Notes: generated by a model not told the origin, from the sequence alone. A stretch of DNA of 64,000 bases from Liolophura sinensis (GCF_032854445.1 NC_088306.1:686501-750500); one strand, 5' to 3'. Positions 15,401-25,884 are shown, counted from the stretch's first letter. Program-made: numbers and translations.

Positions 15401-18400
15401 AGACAGCTGGTCTTGCATGAATGACAGACCATGCGCAGAAGACAACTGGTCTTGCATGAATGACAGACCATGCGCAGAAGACAATTGGTCTTGCATGAAT
15501 GACAGACCATGCGCAGAAGACAGCTGGTCTTGCATGAATGGCAGACCATGCGCAGAACACAACTGGTCTTGCATGAATGACAGATCATGCGCAGAAGACA
15601 ACTGGTCTTGCATGAATGACAGACCATGCGCAGAAGACAACTGGTCTTGCATGAATGACAGACCATGCACAGAAAACAACTGGTCTTGCATGAATGACAG
15701 ACCATGCACAGAAGACAACTGGTCTTGCATGAATGACACGCCATGCGCAGAAGACAACTGGTCTTGCATGAATGACAGACCATACGCAGAAGACAACTGG
15801 TCTTGCATGAATGACAGACCATGCACAGAAGACAACTGGTCTTGCATGAATGACAGACCATACGCAGAAGACAACTGGTCTTGCATGAATGACAGACCAT
15901 GCGCAGAAGACAACTGGTCTTGCATGAATGACAGACCATGCGCAGAAGACAACTGGTCTTGCATGAATGACAGACCATGCGCAGAAGACAATTGGTCTTG
16001 CATGAATGGCAGACCATGCGCAGAACACAACTGGTCTTGCATGAATGACAGATCATGCGCAGAAGACAACTGGTCTTGCATAAATGGCAGATCATGCGCA
16101 GAAGACAACTGGTCTTGCATAAATGGCAGACCATGCGCAGAAGACAACTGGTCTTGCATGAATGACAGACCATGCGCAGAAGACAACTGGTCTTGCATGA
16201 ATGACACGCCATGCGCAGAAGACAACTGGTCTTGCATGAATGACATGCCATGCGCAGAAGACAGCTGGTCTTGCATGAATGACAGACCATGCGCAGAAGA
16301 CAACTGGTCTTGCATGAATGACATGCCATGCGCAGAAGACAAATTGGTCTTGCATGAATGACAGACCATGCGCAGAAGACAACTGGTCTTGCATGAATGA
16401 CAGACCATGCGCAGAAAACAACTGGTCTTGCATGAATGACATGCCATGCGCTGAAGACAATTGGTCTTGCATGAATGACAGACCATGCGCAGAAGACAAC
16501 TGGTCTTGCATAAATGACATGCCATGCGCAGAACACAACTGGTCTTGCATGAATGACAGACCATGCGCAGAAGACAACTGGTCTTGCATGAATGACAGAC
16601 CATACGCAGAAGACAACTGGTCTTGCATGAATGACAGACCATGCACAGAAGACAACTGGTCTTGCATGAATGACAGACCATACGCAGAAGACAACTGGTC
16701 TTGCATGAATGACAGACCATGCGCAGAAGACAACTGGTCTTGCATGAATGACAGACCATGCGCAGAAGACAACTGGTCTTGCATGAATGACAGACCATGC
16801 GCAGAAGACAATTGGTCTTGCATGAATGGCAGACCATGCGCAGAACACAACTGGTCTTGCATGAATGACAGATCATGCGCAGAAGACAACTGGTCTTGCA
16901 TAAATGGCAGATCATGCGCAGAAGACAACTGGTCTTGCATAAATGGCAGACCATGCGCAGAAGACAACTGGTCTTGCATGAATGACAGACCATGCGCAGA
17001 AGACAACTGGTCTTGCATGAATGACACGCCATGCGCAGAAGACAACTGGTCTTGCATGAATGACATGCCATGCGCAGAAGACAGCTGGTCTTGCATGAAT
17101 GACAGACCATGCGCAGAAGACAACTGGTCTTGCATGAATGACATGCCATGCGCAGAAGACAAATTGGTCTTGCATGAATGACAGACCATGCGCAGAAGAC
17201 AACTGGTCTTGCATGAATGACAGACCATGCGCAGAAAACAACTGGTCTTGCATGAATGACATGCCATGCGCTGAAGACAATTGGTCTTGCATGAATGACA
17301 GACCATGCGCAGAAGACAACTGGTCTTGCATAAATGACATGCCATGCGCAGAACACAACTGGTCTTGCATGAATGACAGACCATGCGCAGAAGACAACTG
17401 GTCTTGCATGAATGACAGATCATGCGCAGAAGACAACTGGTCTTGCATGAATGACAGACCATGCGCAGAAGACAACTGGTCTTGCATGAATGACAGATCA
17501 TGCGCAGAAGACAACTGGTCTTGCATAAATGGCAGACCATGCGCAGAAGACAACTGGTCTTGCATAAATGGCAGACCATGCGCAGAAGACAACTGGTCTT
17601 GCATGAATGGCAGACCATGCGCAGAAGACAACTGGTCTTGCATGAATGACAGACCATGCGCAGAAGACAACTGGTCTTGCATGAATGACAGACCATGCGC
17701 AGAAGACAATTGGTCTTGCATAAATGACAGACCATGCGCAGAACACAACTGGTCTTGCATGAATGACAGACCATGCGCAGAAGACAACTGGTCTTGCATA
17801 AATGGCAGACCATGCGCAGAAGACAACTGGTCTTGCATGAATGGCAGACCATGCGCAGAAGACAACTGGTCTTGCATAAATGGCAGACCATGTGCAGAAG
17901 ACAACTGGTCTTGCATGAATGGCAGACCATGCGCAGAAGACAGCTGGTCTTGCATGAATGACAGACCATGCGCAGAAGACAACTGGTCTTGCATGAATGA
18001 CAGACCATGCGCAGAAGACAACTGGTCTTGCATGAATGACAGACCATGCGCAGAAGACAACTGGTCTTGCATGAATGACAGACCATGCGCAGAAGACAAC
18101 TGGTCTTGCATGAATGACAGACCATGCGCAGAAGACAGCTGGTCTTGCATGAATGACAGACCATGCGCAGAAGACAACTGGTCTTGCATGAATGGCAGAC
18201 CATGCGCAGAAGACAGCTGGTCTTGCATGAATGGCAGACCATGCGCAGAAGACAGCTGGTCTTGCATGAATGGCAGACCATGCGCAGAAGACAATTGGTC
18301 TTGCATGAATGACAGACCATGCGCAGAAGACAATTGGTCTTGCATGAATGACAGACCATGCGCAGAAGACAACTGGTCTTGCATGAATGACAGACCATAC

Positions 18401-19076
18401 GCAGAAGACAACTGGTCTTGCATGAATGACAGACCATGCGCAGAAGACAATTGGTCTTGCATGAATGGCAGACCATGCGCAGAAGACAGCTGGTCTTGCA
18501 TAAATGACAGACCATGCGCAGAACACAACTGGTCTTGCATGAATGACAGACCATACGCAGAAGACAACTGGTCTTGCATGAATGACATACCATGCGCAGA
18601 AGACAACTGGTCTTGCATGAATGACAGATCATGCGCAGAAGACAATTGGTCTTGCATGAATGACAGACCATACGCAGAAGACAATTGGTCTTGCATGAAT
18701 GACATACCATGCGCAGAAGACAACTGGTCTTGCATAAATGGCAGACCATGCGCAGAAGACAACTGGTCTTGCATGAATGACAGACCATACGCAGAAGACA
18801 ACTGGTCTTGCATGAATGGCAGACCATGCGCAGAAGACAACTGGTCTTGCATGAATGACAGATCATGCGCAGAAGACAACTGGTCTTGCATAAATGGCAC
18901 GCCATGCAAACATTCACATGACTGTCAACGACAGCTTATTGTTACCCCCATGAAAATCAGGAGAATGCACAAATTCCTTGTTCGAGGCCGGGTTTGAACT
19001 CACACACGGCACACATCTTAACTTAGCCAAATACATGTAGTGTTAAAGTCTGCCTTACCTTTGCCAGGATAACCAT
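227..19076 (-). CDS. MYO7A: Unconventional myosin-VIIa, N-terminal motor region (partial, 4 coding exons)
   Basis: Actin-based motor heavy chain of class VII, which in animals works in stereocilia, microvilli and other actin protrusions. Four coding exons (19059-19076, 1874-1987, 1048-1194, 227-411) join in frame with GT-AG introns to give 154 codons plus two bases. The start MVILAK followed by GDYVW is the class VII signature. Further in are the motor landmarks [12 protein letters not shown] (about residues 72-83), [14 protein letters not shown] (94-107) and PPHIFAIAD (about 129-137). The frame stops at AG of a serine codon, exactly where GESGAGKT (the ATP P-loop) should follow, so the rest lies left of the window. 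Intron 1 is 17,071 bp and holds most of the large minisatellites. Human MYO7A also has a very short first coding exon, as far as I recall. Class VII is firm; calling it VIIa rather than VIIb follows the usual invertebrate single-copy naming. Confidence 0.95.
524..672 (-). mobile_element. tRNA-derived SINE fragment, 5'-truncated
   Basis: Minus-oriented copy of the SINE seen full length at 10671-10921. It carries TTGATTGGTGTTTTATGCCC and TTTCACTTATACGACG but lacks the tRNA-like head. It lies in myosin intron 3. Confidence 0.85.
691..1047. other. Myosin intron 3, rest: no recognisable feature
   Basis: AT-rich intronic sequence between the SINE fragment and exon 3. I see no repeat, exon or RNA gene. 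Confidence 0.5.
1048..1194 (-). CDS. MYO7A: MYO7A coding exon 3
   Basis: 147 nt, 49 codons, phase 0. It begins [10 protein letters not shown] and contains [19 protein letters not shown], a highly conserved myosin motor stretch. The acceptor polypyrimidine tract is a (TTG)n run ending TTTTAG; the donor is GTGAGT. Confidence 0.96.
1400..1557 (-). mobile_element. MITE copy, one end degraded
   Basis: Matches the MITE interiors at 25229-25484, 31982-32202 and 43786-43998: TGTTCATTAGGTGGACTAAC, CATGTGAAAAAAAAG, ATTCCTGCTATAATCACATG, ending AAATTAGAAGAATTAGGG, which is one terminal inverted repeat. The other terminus is not clear. It lies in myosin intron 2. Confidence 0.7.
1874..1987 (-). CDS. MYO7A: MYO7A coding exon 2
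   Basis: 114 nt, 38 codons, phase 0 at both ends. It starts [16 protein letters not shown] and ends QVVDDDGK, the N-terminal part of the myosin VII motor. The acceptor is ATGTAG and the donor GTATGT. Confidence 0.95.
2210..2554. repeat. 69-bp tandem array, 5 units
   Basis: Units start at 2210, 2279, 2348, 2417 and 2486 (GTGTACACAAGTATAAAAAC...). Because 69 is a multiple of 3, both strands stay open, which explains the open frames here; I do not consider it coding. Confidence 0.95.
2855..3985. repeat. About 44-bp tandem array, about 26 units
   Basis: Core pieces are TACAGTCTCAGGTA and GGTACCATCAAGCTGACAC. Two subtypes are visible: the left half has ACATCGCGGTACC with some longer units, the right half is a homogeneous ATATCAAGGTACC type with a 44-bp period. 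Confidence 0.95.
3990..5820. other. Myosin intron 1 segment without recognised features
   Basis: AT-rich, with a poly-T run near 4865-4884. Short open frames (for example 4097-4288) have no recognisable motif or codon bias. No exon is supported. Confidence 0.45.
5827..5890 (-). mobile_element. SINE remnant with internal deletion
   Basis: A (TTTA)n tail and TTGACTGG are joined directly to GCCAGAGAGGAAGCCTGCAT, which matches the head-proximal part of the full-length SINE. The middle of the element is missing. Confidence 0.55.
6387..7272. repeat. 62-bp tandem array, about 14 units
   Basis: Unit includes AGCACAGTGAGTAACTTTTA, ATGGTCATGTTGGAAATTG and TAGATCAAAATCAACTT. Near 7175-7200 one unit is partly deleted. 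Some units carry TACATC for TAGATC, alternating in blocks. Confidence 0.95.
7576..8200. repeat. 41-bp tandem array, about 15 units
   Basis: Starts of ACATGTACC at 7580, 7621 and 7662 fix a 41-bp period. Unit pieces: ACATGTACCTCTGTGAATGC, ACAGGCGAGAGCGC or ACAAGCGACAGGGC. The two subtypes alternate over the first units, a dimeric higher-order pattern. Confidence 0.95.
8675..8800. repeat. 42-bp tandem repeat, 3 units
   Basis: Units at 8675, 8717 and 8759 (GAGACACTGTCATGGTCATG, TACAGGTATGACA). Confidence 0.93.
8801..9654. other. Myosin intron 1 segment: homopolymer tracts, no gene
   Basis: Contains T-rich runs near 9130-9170 and a C run of about 17 at 9397-9413. Nothing else recognised. Confidence 0.5.
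9655..9838. repeat. ACATGT-rich degenerate tandem repeat
   Basis: Repeats of TGTTTCTCTGRCATGTACAT plus GTGCTAACTAT with variable numbers of the palindromic ACATGT hexamer, so unit length varies. Confidence 0.85.
9838..9950 (+). repeat. Dispersed repeat family C, copy 1
   Basis: Shares the order TTTGCAAAGCTTTATGAAGC, CATCTTTAGTGACA, GGAATCATT and ATTCCACTGAAAAAAGTGCT with 55150-55272. Confidence 0.65.
9950..10200. repeat. About 55-60-bp tandem array, about 4 units
   Basis: Unit pieces GGCCCCACTGCTATATGAAG, CCCATGCACCTTCACATGTG and TAGGTTCCCGCATA recur from 9952 to about 10200. Confidence 0.88.
10575..11090. repeat. 60-bp tandem array interrupted by a SINE
   Basis: TGGCCAAACC recurs at 10931, 10991 and 11051, giving a 60-bp period; related units lie left of the SINE at 10580-10662. 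The SINE at 10671-10921 therefore inserted into an existing array. Confidence 0.88.
10671..10921 (-). mobile_element. Full-length tRNA-derived SINE
   Basis: On the minus strand the head begins GGGGCCTCTGTGGCTCAGTT, with an A-box-like TGGCTCAGTTGG and a B-box-like GAGTTCAAGTCC. A GC-rich body with an inverted repeat (CCCGGG region) follows, then AATATTCTTGA and a tail AATCAAATAAAT. This is the reference copy for the other fragments in the window. A non-autonomous retroelement; the mobilising LINE is not in the window. Confidence 0.93.
11279..11357. repeat. 20-bp tandem repeat, 4 units
   Basis: GTTGATTCACGCACCAGTAC four times, the last ending AGTAA. Confidence 0.97.
11360..14070. other. Myosin intron 1 segment without recognised features
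   Basis: About 2.7 kb of AT-rich sequence with a C-rich tract near 13345-13370. Open frames of 70-87 codons are short and overlap on both strands. No exon, RNA gene or transposon is supported. Confidence 0.45.
14073..18908. repeat. 39-bp minisatellite, about 124 units
   Basis: Unit pieces GAAGACAACTGGTCTTGCAT and GAATGACAGACCATGCGCA. Variants are GGCAGA for GACAGA, ATAAAT for ATGAAT, GCACAG for GCGCAG, and AAC/AAT/AGC before TGG. The 39-bp period and lack of stops keep frames open on both strands for up to 1,111 codons. Plus-strand frames read repeats of [13 protein letters not shown]. Most variable sites are non-synonymous in that frame, and single-base insertions at about 16341 and 17161 break it, so it behaves as non-coding satellite. 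It lies inside myosin intron 1, near its 5' end. Confidence 0.95.
15741..17380. repeat. 820-bp internal tandem duplication in the 39-bp array
   Basis: The variant pattern of 15741-16560 recurs at 16561-17380, including the diagnostic one-base insertion (GACAAATTGG) at 16341 and 17161, exactly 820 bp apart (21 units plus the inserted base). Confidence 0.88.
18930..19015 (-). mobile_element. Possible tRNA-derived SINE remnant (family E)
   Basis: ACAAATTCCTTGTTCGAGGC and GGGTTTGAACTCACAC (B-box-like) match 34055-34085. The rest is too diverged to define the ends. Confidence 0.4.
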
Positions 19077-19126
19077 CTCGGTTGTCTCTCGGAACACCTC
19101 TCAATGGTCGGCTAGTACTGAATCAT
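19059..19126 (-). CDS. MYO7A: MYO7A start exon: 50 nt of 5' UTR plus six codons
   Basis: The ATG is at 19076-19074 and the coding part is 18 nt (MVILAK), followed by donor GTAAGG at 19058-19053. On the 5' side a (TTG)n-TTTTACAG acceptor ends at 19127, so at least one non-coding exon must lie further right; I could not locate it. The exon begins with a four-codon upstream ORF (ATGATTCAGTACTAG), which is out of frame with the main start. Confidence 0.88.
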
Positions 19127-20200
19127 CTGTAAAACAACAACAACAAGACAAGCTATTAGTCTCGCTCTACCTCACAACATTGGGTCGTTGTTTACACCAT
19201 ACTCAAGAATTTTCCATTTTCAATGTACAACATCTGACAAAATTTGTCTACGGTTTTTCCATGCGTTGTACTTGCATCAGTACACAGCAAATTTTATTGT
19301 TGTAGACAACGTTTGTTTTTTTAATCTGGAAGTTCGGCACGAACAGGCATAGGTTTTAAAATAAGATTTTTTGTAGCCTCAAGATTTGCCCGTCAGTTGG
19401 CAGCGTGAATAAGAGACAAGACGATGAGGCTTGGTGTTGATGATCAAAATATGCACAATTGTCCCATTTCAAATTCTAAAGTAAACCAGCTATTCTAATA
19501 CAGTTTGTATGCAAAGAAGCCCAATATAACAGCAAAGTGAAAACATATAAACTCTATGTGTAAATGAAGTAAGCAGCTCTGTAGACATAGTCTGTCATAC
19601 AACATATTGTCATTCAATAAACAAATTTATATTTACATGTGTCAGTAAATTCGTCTTTAAAATTACAGTATGTAACAAGATCTTGAGACAGCAAAAATCT
19701 GGAATGGTCTGCTGGATCAACCCCATTATCAAGGCGCTGTTCTCTGTCATTTTTGGCGGGGTAGGGGTAGCGAGGTGCAAGTATTTCAGAATTTTTGAAC
19801 AGTGACGTTCTCAACAGTGAACTCTCCTCAAGCATATTGCAATGTGTAACTAAAATTAAAAGTTTTACACATCTCAAAAAGCTATTCATCGTCAATCTTT
19901 CAGCTTCAACACACAAGTACATGTAGCTGTCAACTTTGTAGTTCATATTATACACCTATCGTCACTCTGGACAGGTGTAAATGTCACATATATTTGTTCT
20001 GGTTATGGCCATGTTGATTTTATCCCACTCATACTTGATAAGGATAAAGGACTATGTCTACATGTCGACATGTACTTAATGTGACACTGTGACCAGAAAG
20101 CATCGTAATTCTTAACATTAAGGTACATTTGCCTTGATTTCTATGAACTATGGTAAATCTCCCAAACTTCCATGTTTTGTACATCACTTACATGTAGAAA
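19127..20200. other. Region upstream of MYO7A start exon, no supported exon
   Basis: Expected to be intron between the start exon and an unseen non-coding exon, because 19127 is an acceptor. Minus-strand open frame 19614-19955 (113 codons) shows no recognisable domain and is not called. Confidence 0.4.
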
Positions 20201-20610
20201 CATGTGAGGAGGTGGTGGTGAAAAAAACATCACGTACATGTACAAACCCATACACACAACATAGTGCAGCACTGAAGGGTGAGGAGGAGGTGGTGAAAAA
20301 CACATCACATACATGTACAAACCCATACACACGTGCCATGGTGCAGAACTGAAGGGTGAGGAGGAGGTGGTGAAAAACATATCACATACATGTACAAACC
20401 CATACACACAACATAGTGCAGCACTGAAGGGTGAGGAGGTGAAAAACACATCACATACATGTACAAACCCATACACACGTGCCATGGTGCAGAACTGAAG
20501 GGTGAGGAGGAGGTGGTGAAAAACACATCACGTACAATGTACAAACCCATACACACATGACATAGTGCAGACTGAAGGGTGAGGAGGAGGTGGTGAAAAC
20601 ACATCATGTA
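20200..20610. repeat. About 70-78-bp tandem array, about 5-6 units
   Basis: Unit pieces GGTGAGGAGGAGGTGGTGAA, ACACATCACATACATGTACA and AACCCATACACAC. Unit length varies through GAG and GTG deletions, and two end types (CATGGTGCAG, CATAGTGCAG) alternate. Confidence 0.92.
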
Positions 20611-23043
20611 ACGTTTTTACATGTGAGTTTATACTAAAATATCCACAAAATTTTGGAAGATTTATGTTATCATTGGTTAAAATAAAACATAAATGTGCTT
20701 CTATATATCTTGAGTACATTTATTTTCCACTGAAGAACATGTGGATGTCACAGACTTTGATGAACATGCAACAAGAAATGCAGACTATCCTCATAAAAAA
20801 AAATAAAAGATGTATGCAGCAAGATCGAGATTCGAACTCAAGACTAGTACATCTCCAAACATGTACACATGTACATCTACTGTTCGGTGGTAGAGAGATA
20901 AGGTAATCCTCATCACGCCTGTAACATTTACCCGTTAAGGTTTACCCGCAAACTGTCAACAGGCCTTTAAAGTAAGGAGCACAGTCAATAGATAAGATTC
21001 CAAAGGTAAAGTGACTTCCAGGTAAAGTGATACCTGTAGTGCTCCGCTCACAAACCTTGGCTCTGTTTCCTGTTATTTACTCCTGGACATACCACGCCAG
21101 GTAAACATCCTAATGACAAGTTTACAACAAGGAGGAGGTGGTAAACGTGTTTCATTTCCCCCTTGCAGGAAACACAAGGTAAACATCCTAATGACAAATT
21201 TACAACAAATCCTCAATATTATCATTAAAATGAACATAAAGTCCTTGCCACTATACATGAATATACATAGAACAAATGACATAGGACACAGTTATCACAG
21301 AACAGTATGTAAAAAGTTCTATGAAATTTGGAAAGTAGAGAAGGATGAAGTTCAATATTGGGGATATGGCACTGACGGACATTTCACTCAGGACTAGCTG
21401 TGTTATAGAAGCCTGTATGAACTTAGCCAATCAAAAAACCTCTTAGTTCTCGATTATCAGCATGGTTTCTTATAGTCAATAGACAGATATTGATGCAATC
21501 AATTGGATTTTGTGGTTCGTTTAAGTGTTCAACTCATGCATTTTTAACCACACATTTATGAGCAGGGATCTGAGAACGGCTCCCTGTGTCACAGTGCGTA
21601 CATATTGGGCAGAATACTACAGTAACTTGTCAGGGTGAGCTGGCAAGAAAACCGCCTTGAGAAAGTCATTGCTAGAAGAAAAATATATTTCATCTGAATG
21701 AAAGGGTCCGTTATCAATCAGTAGGTCCTGCCATGTTCAGGAAATTCCCTGAAGTCGGTACAACCAACTACGTGTAGGCCAAATGCTTACACCCATGCCG
21801 GGCAACAACGATCAAGGATCCCTAAAACATGATGATAGTGTTCACGAACATCACCCTGACCGAGCGCCAAACTAAAAGAAACATCGGCACTTTGAACAAG
21901 TAACAGAGGTGATACTCTTTGGTTGGGTATCCGGCATATTTGTTTGTATTTTCTCATTGTCACATTGTGATGGTACTGGAGAGCCCCTAGGCTTTGTCAC
22001 ATCACTCTAGATAGCTATAACATGGCAAAATGGCATCACCAAATGAGTGGCTAGGTACTGACAATTGTTTGCAGTTTACTTTGTTTACAAGCAGTGTAGA
22101 AGTTATGAAATATTTTCAGAGCACTTCTAAAATACTACTGTATTAATTAATTCAGCTTTAGTGGCTGACTTTTTGTTCACTTTAAGTCTGATTTAAATCT
22201 CTCCCATTCATATGTTACGTGTAATTTATTTTCAATATTTGATTGGTCTTATTTTTACACTGTTATTTTTCACACTGTATGTACTTAACAATATTTCACA
22301 TCATACAACAATATACGAGATATACTACAGTGGACACAAACACATGTATAGGTAATGCAATCAATATGGTAGCTGAGAAGCCACCCGTCCATACCCAACG
22401 AACTATTAATTTCAGAGAAGGACAAAATTTTAATAAAATAAAATTTAATTTTCCCAGAAAAGGTTTTTCAATGGTCTTCCACACAATGATATGAGTAGCC
22501 TGACAGAACAGGAATTTTCTTTACCTTTAAGGTGGGTACGGATATCAATTCAGTGTTAATCGCATTATACTGATTTATAATAAAATACATACATGTATGT
22601 ACTGCTGTACCATAATTTCAAAACCACTAGGATACATCTGTGTACACATACATGTAGAGTTTACAGCTGAGGGTCTGAAAAGGTAAGTCTACCTGTACAC
22701 AGGTCAGGTACATGCGGATAAAAGCAAGGCAGGTAAGACTTTCATCGCTTCAGGAAAGCCTTTGAAATTGACAGGAAGCTTTCCCACACTTCTAAACATT
22801 TTTACCAGCCTCAGCCAAACAAACAGGGAGGGAGGAAATAAAAGAATCGACCCTCGACCTGTAAACACGCATATGTACCCCTGTATGGTTTACAGGTAAA
22901 TGATCAGTTTATTTTACCACCTGAAAAACACCTGGATCTCAAACATTTCCTTTCCATCAGGTCAATGCTGAGTAATTTTTTATATTTATAGGTATAGGTA
23001 CATCTATACATACTTACATTTATCAGCATTTATTTCTTTTAGG
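20611..23043. other. Intergenic or upstream intronic stretch, minor repeats only
   Basis: Contains a two-copy repeat (GGTAAACATCCTAATGACAA at about 21101 and 21178) and a B-box-like GATTCGAACTC at 20829. No gene supported. Confidence 0.45.
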
Positions 23044-23191
23044 TCTGACAGCAACCTGCGGATGGTTGTGGGTTTCCCCCGGGCTGTGCCCGGTTTCCAC
23101 CCACCATAATGCTGGCTGCCGTCGTATAAGTGAAATATTCTTGAGTACGGCGTAAAACACCAATCAAATAAATAAATAAATAAATAAATAT
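23044..23191 (+). mobile_element. SINE fragment, 5'-truncated, with (AAAT)n tail
   Basis: Plus-oriented copy: GCAACCTGCGGATGGTTGTG, CACCCACCATAATGCTGGCT, TGAAATATTCTTGAGTACGG and a tail of AAAT repeats. Confidence 0.92.
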
Positions 23192-23992
23192 TTCTTTTAT
23201 ACTTATTTCATTTATTTAATTATTTGTTCGTTTAATCAGTTTTTATTCATCTTTTTTGCTTTACATTTAACCAGATATGGATTTTAATGATAAGCCATAC
23301 AAATAAATATCATTTTAACATGTAATACAATAAGGATTTGTTTACAGATGGTAGAAGTAAAATGAAATCCACCCCAATTCACTGCACAAACTAATGCGAG
23401 ATTACAACCAGATCAACAGGACTTGATTTCATTGGTCAACGACTGTAGTGCTGTAAACTTATATGCAGTCTAGACAACTTGGGTAGCCAGAAAAATATGC
23501 GAATGTGCTACAATGTATACACGTAAGTAAATTAATACCCTGTTAGCCACATAACCACCAACCAACATAACCAAAAGAAGTGCAAATTTGCAAAAGCTGC
23601 AACACCCCTGCGTAAGATTGAGTGTCTGTAGCACATACCCCCCTTATTATAAAGTGAATGTTCCAGGTTACAAGGGAGGAGGTCGACATTAGAAGAAGTT
23701 TACGTCCCAAATTTGACCAAATGATCGATACAACTGACTGAACAACCAACTCACAGAGCTGCCTGTAACAGTGTACATGTGTACTTCATTACATGTACCT
23801 TGGCTATAAATCAACATGGCTAATAAATCCTGGGGAAACGTATGAAAGAGAGAGAGGGGAGATTTTTACACTGGCTTGTGTCCCCTAGCCGCCGTTTTTT
23901 ATCTCATAGTTATTTGCACAGCCAGCATCATCGTCAAAAGGCCAGAAGGACATTCTCACCTCCAGCTAAATCACTTATTTTGTCGCCTTTAA

Positions 23993-24128
23993 ATTTATTT
24001 ATTTATTTATTTGATTGGTGTAATCAGGAATAATTCACTTATATGACGACAACCAACATCATGGTGGGAGGAAACCAGCCAGAGCCTATGGAAATTCCAT
24101 GGCCATCCGTAGGTTGCTGGCATGTCGC
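23993..24128 (-). mobile_element. SINE fragment, 5'-truncated
   Basis: (TTTA)n then TTGATTGGTG, TTCACTTATATGACGACAAC, ATGGTGGGAGGAAACC. More diverged than the copy at 23044. Confidence 0.85.
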
Positions 24129-25228
24129 CTCTTAAATAAATATTCAACTGCTATTCCCACACACAAGCAATATACATGCAGACTCAGGTGCACTTTAATA
24201 CATATATACAAACCATGCCCTTTCACACAATTCACAACAAAAAACGGGCAGTACTGCACATGCTTTACAGGCTGCAAACAATTTACTTTCACTGGCCTAG
24301 GAGACCTTCTAACTGCTCTTGGACACAAGGAGTAAATTGTCCCTGATCAACTTTCAGTGAAGGTTTCAGCAAACAGGCTTCACAGGGGACCAGGTTTGTA
24401 GAGGTAAAGGCCAGCCCTAATAAACACTTGTTTTGAGTAACCCAACTCTCTCTATCAGGACTTACATGCATAATGACAGTCAGTAGGGAAATCATTTTTT
24501 ACATTCTACAGAAATAAATACAAAAGAATTCCTAAAGCGTGGGTTACTTTTTCGGAGCTGTCAGTCAGTTTTTAGTTTGTCAGTCAGTCGGTAGGTTGGG
24601 TTACCCTCAGCAAACATATTGTTAAGGATGGCCTTAGCTGTATGCTTCATGTACCTTAGTAAAGTGAGGTCACAGCACAGCAGTAAGGGACATGGAAAAC
24701 TTCTGGGGCATGTAGGATCACTTTTCACCCAGAAAATGACAGGTCCAGTAGTAAGAAATGCCTGGAGTAACTGCACACAACAGTCTGACACTGTGATTAT
24801 GTCCTGGGGACATATATGTAAATGTACATGTATATCAACTCTGAATTCCAGGAACACCTTCACTACTCCATACCCACCTGTATTTTCATTGCACATCCAA
24901 CAGGTCTGAAGGGCTAATTTAAACAAATTCTTCATTATTATAAAGCTATATTTGTAATTTTACCCCAGAAAAGAAAAGTTGACAAGCATTCAAGCAGAAC
25001 TGCTCTTGTTATTCAACGCTGCAGTCCAGAAATACATGTATGTACAATTTAATTTTATGTATGTACAATTTAATTTAAACAACTTTAAGTTTAACTTTTA
25101 ACATCTTTTCTCCACATTAAAAGTTAAATTTTAATCCGACATTACACACACAGACCCCCCCCCCCTCTCCCCCCACCCCCACCCCACCCACCTCAACCAC
25201 CATATAAATGCTGGAGACAACCCTGGAT
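24129..25228. other. No recognised feature; C-rich tract near 25155-25190
   Basis: Open frames on both strands near 24561-24935 overlap each other and have no known motif. A run of C with short interruptions precedes the MITE. Confidence 0.45.
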
Positions 25229-25484
25229 TACTACCCTAATCCTTCTAAAAGTTGAGACAAATATTAGTAGTGCTGAAAGCAGAATGTTACATTTCTTTCA
25301 CCAGCCTTTTGGAAAAGTAAAGACATGAGTATGCTTTTGAAAAGTAAAGATATGAGTATGTTGTTCATTAGATGGTCTAACCATGTGAGAAAAAGGAAAC
25401 TCAGTATTCCTGCTAGAATTACATACATATCGGCTAAAATGAGCAGACTAGGTGTCCCAAACTTTAGAAGGGGTATATAGGGAA
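25229..25484 (-). mobile_element. MITE with terminal inverted repeats
   Basis: Left end CCCTAATCCTTCTAAAAGTT and right end AACTTTAGAAGGGG are inverted relative to each other. Interior CATGTGAGAAAAAGGAAACT and ATTCCTGCTAGAATTACATA are shared with three other copies in the window. No transposase is encoded. An internal duplication of the GAAAAGTAAAGAYATGAGTA motif is visible. Confidence 0.78.
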
Positions 25485-25884
25485 TGTGAATATATCTACG
25501 TATGTAAAAGCATACACAAGTACACACAAATGTAGTTCATTCTTATGATCCTCTGCCTACATCCCACAAGCACTTCCGCAGGTAAAACGTGCCAAATCCA
25601 CGAGGTAAGGGGAAATAATCCATGCAAATAAACCCCTGTGAACACAGCCACAAATCTGCCAGACACCACCTCTCAATGCCTAATTGCCGTCAAAAAGCGG
25701 GAGATGGGGGGTTGGTGGGGCTTGCGGTTACAGCAGGAGGAAGCCTAAACCCATAACAACACGGATAACACCTGACAATTTCACTCAAGGTTCCTTGATA
25801 AATTTCCTGTACTATTTCTTACTATATTTTTCTTGGTAATTTATAGGGAAACTGTGTGAAAAGTCTGTGGTTTTGAACATTGTC

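Noticed and set aside
13957-18997. Open frames of 287-1,111 codons on both strands in the 39-bp array, as large repeat proteins
   Set aside because: The 39-bp period without stops opens several frames at once, unit variants are mostly non-synonymous, one-base insertions shift the frame, and the region is inside a myosin intron.
24561-24935. 124-codon minus-strand open frame
   Set aside because: Overlapped by a 96-codon plus frame; no motif recognised.
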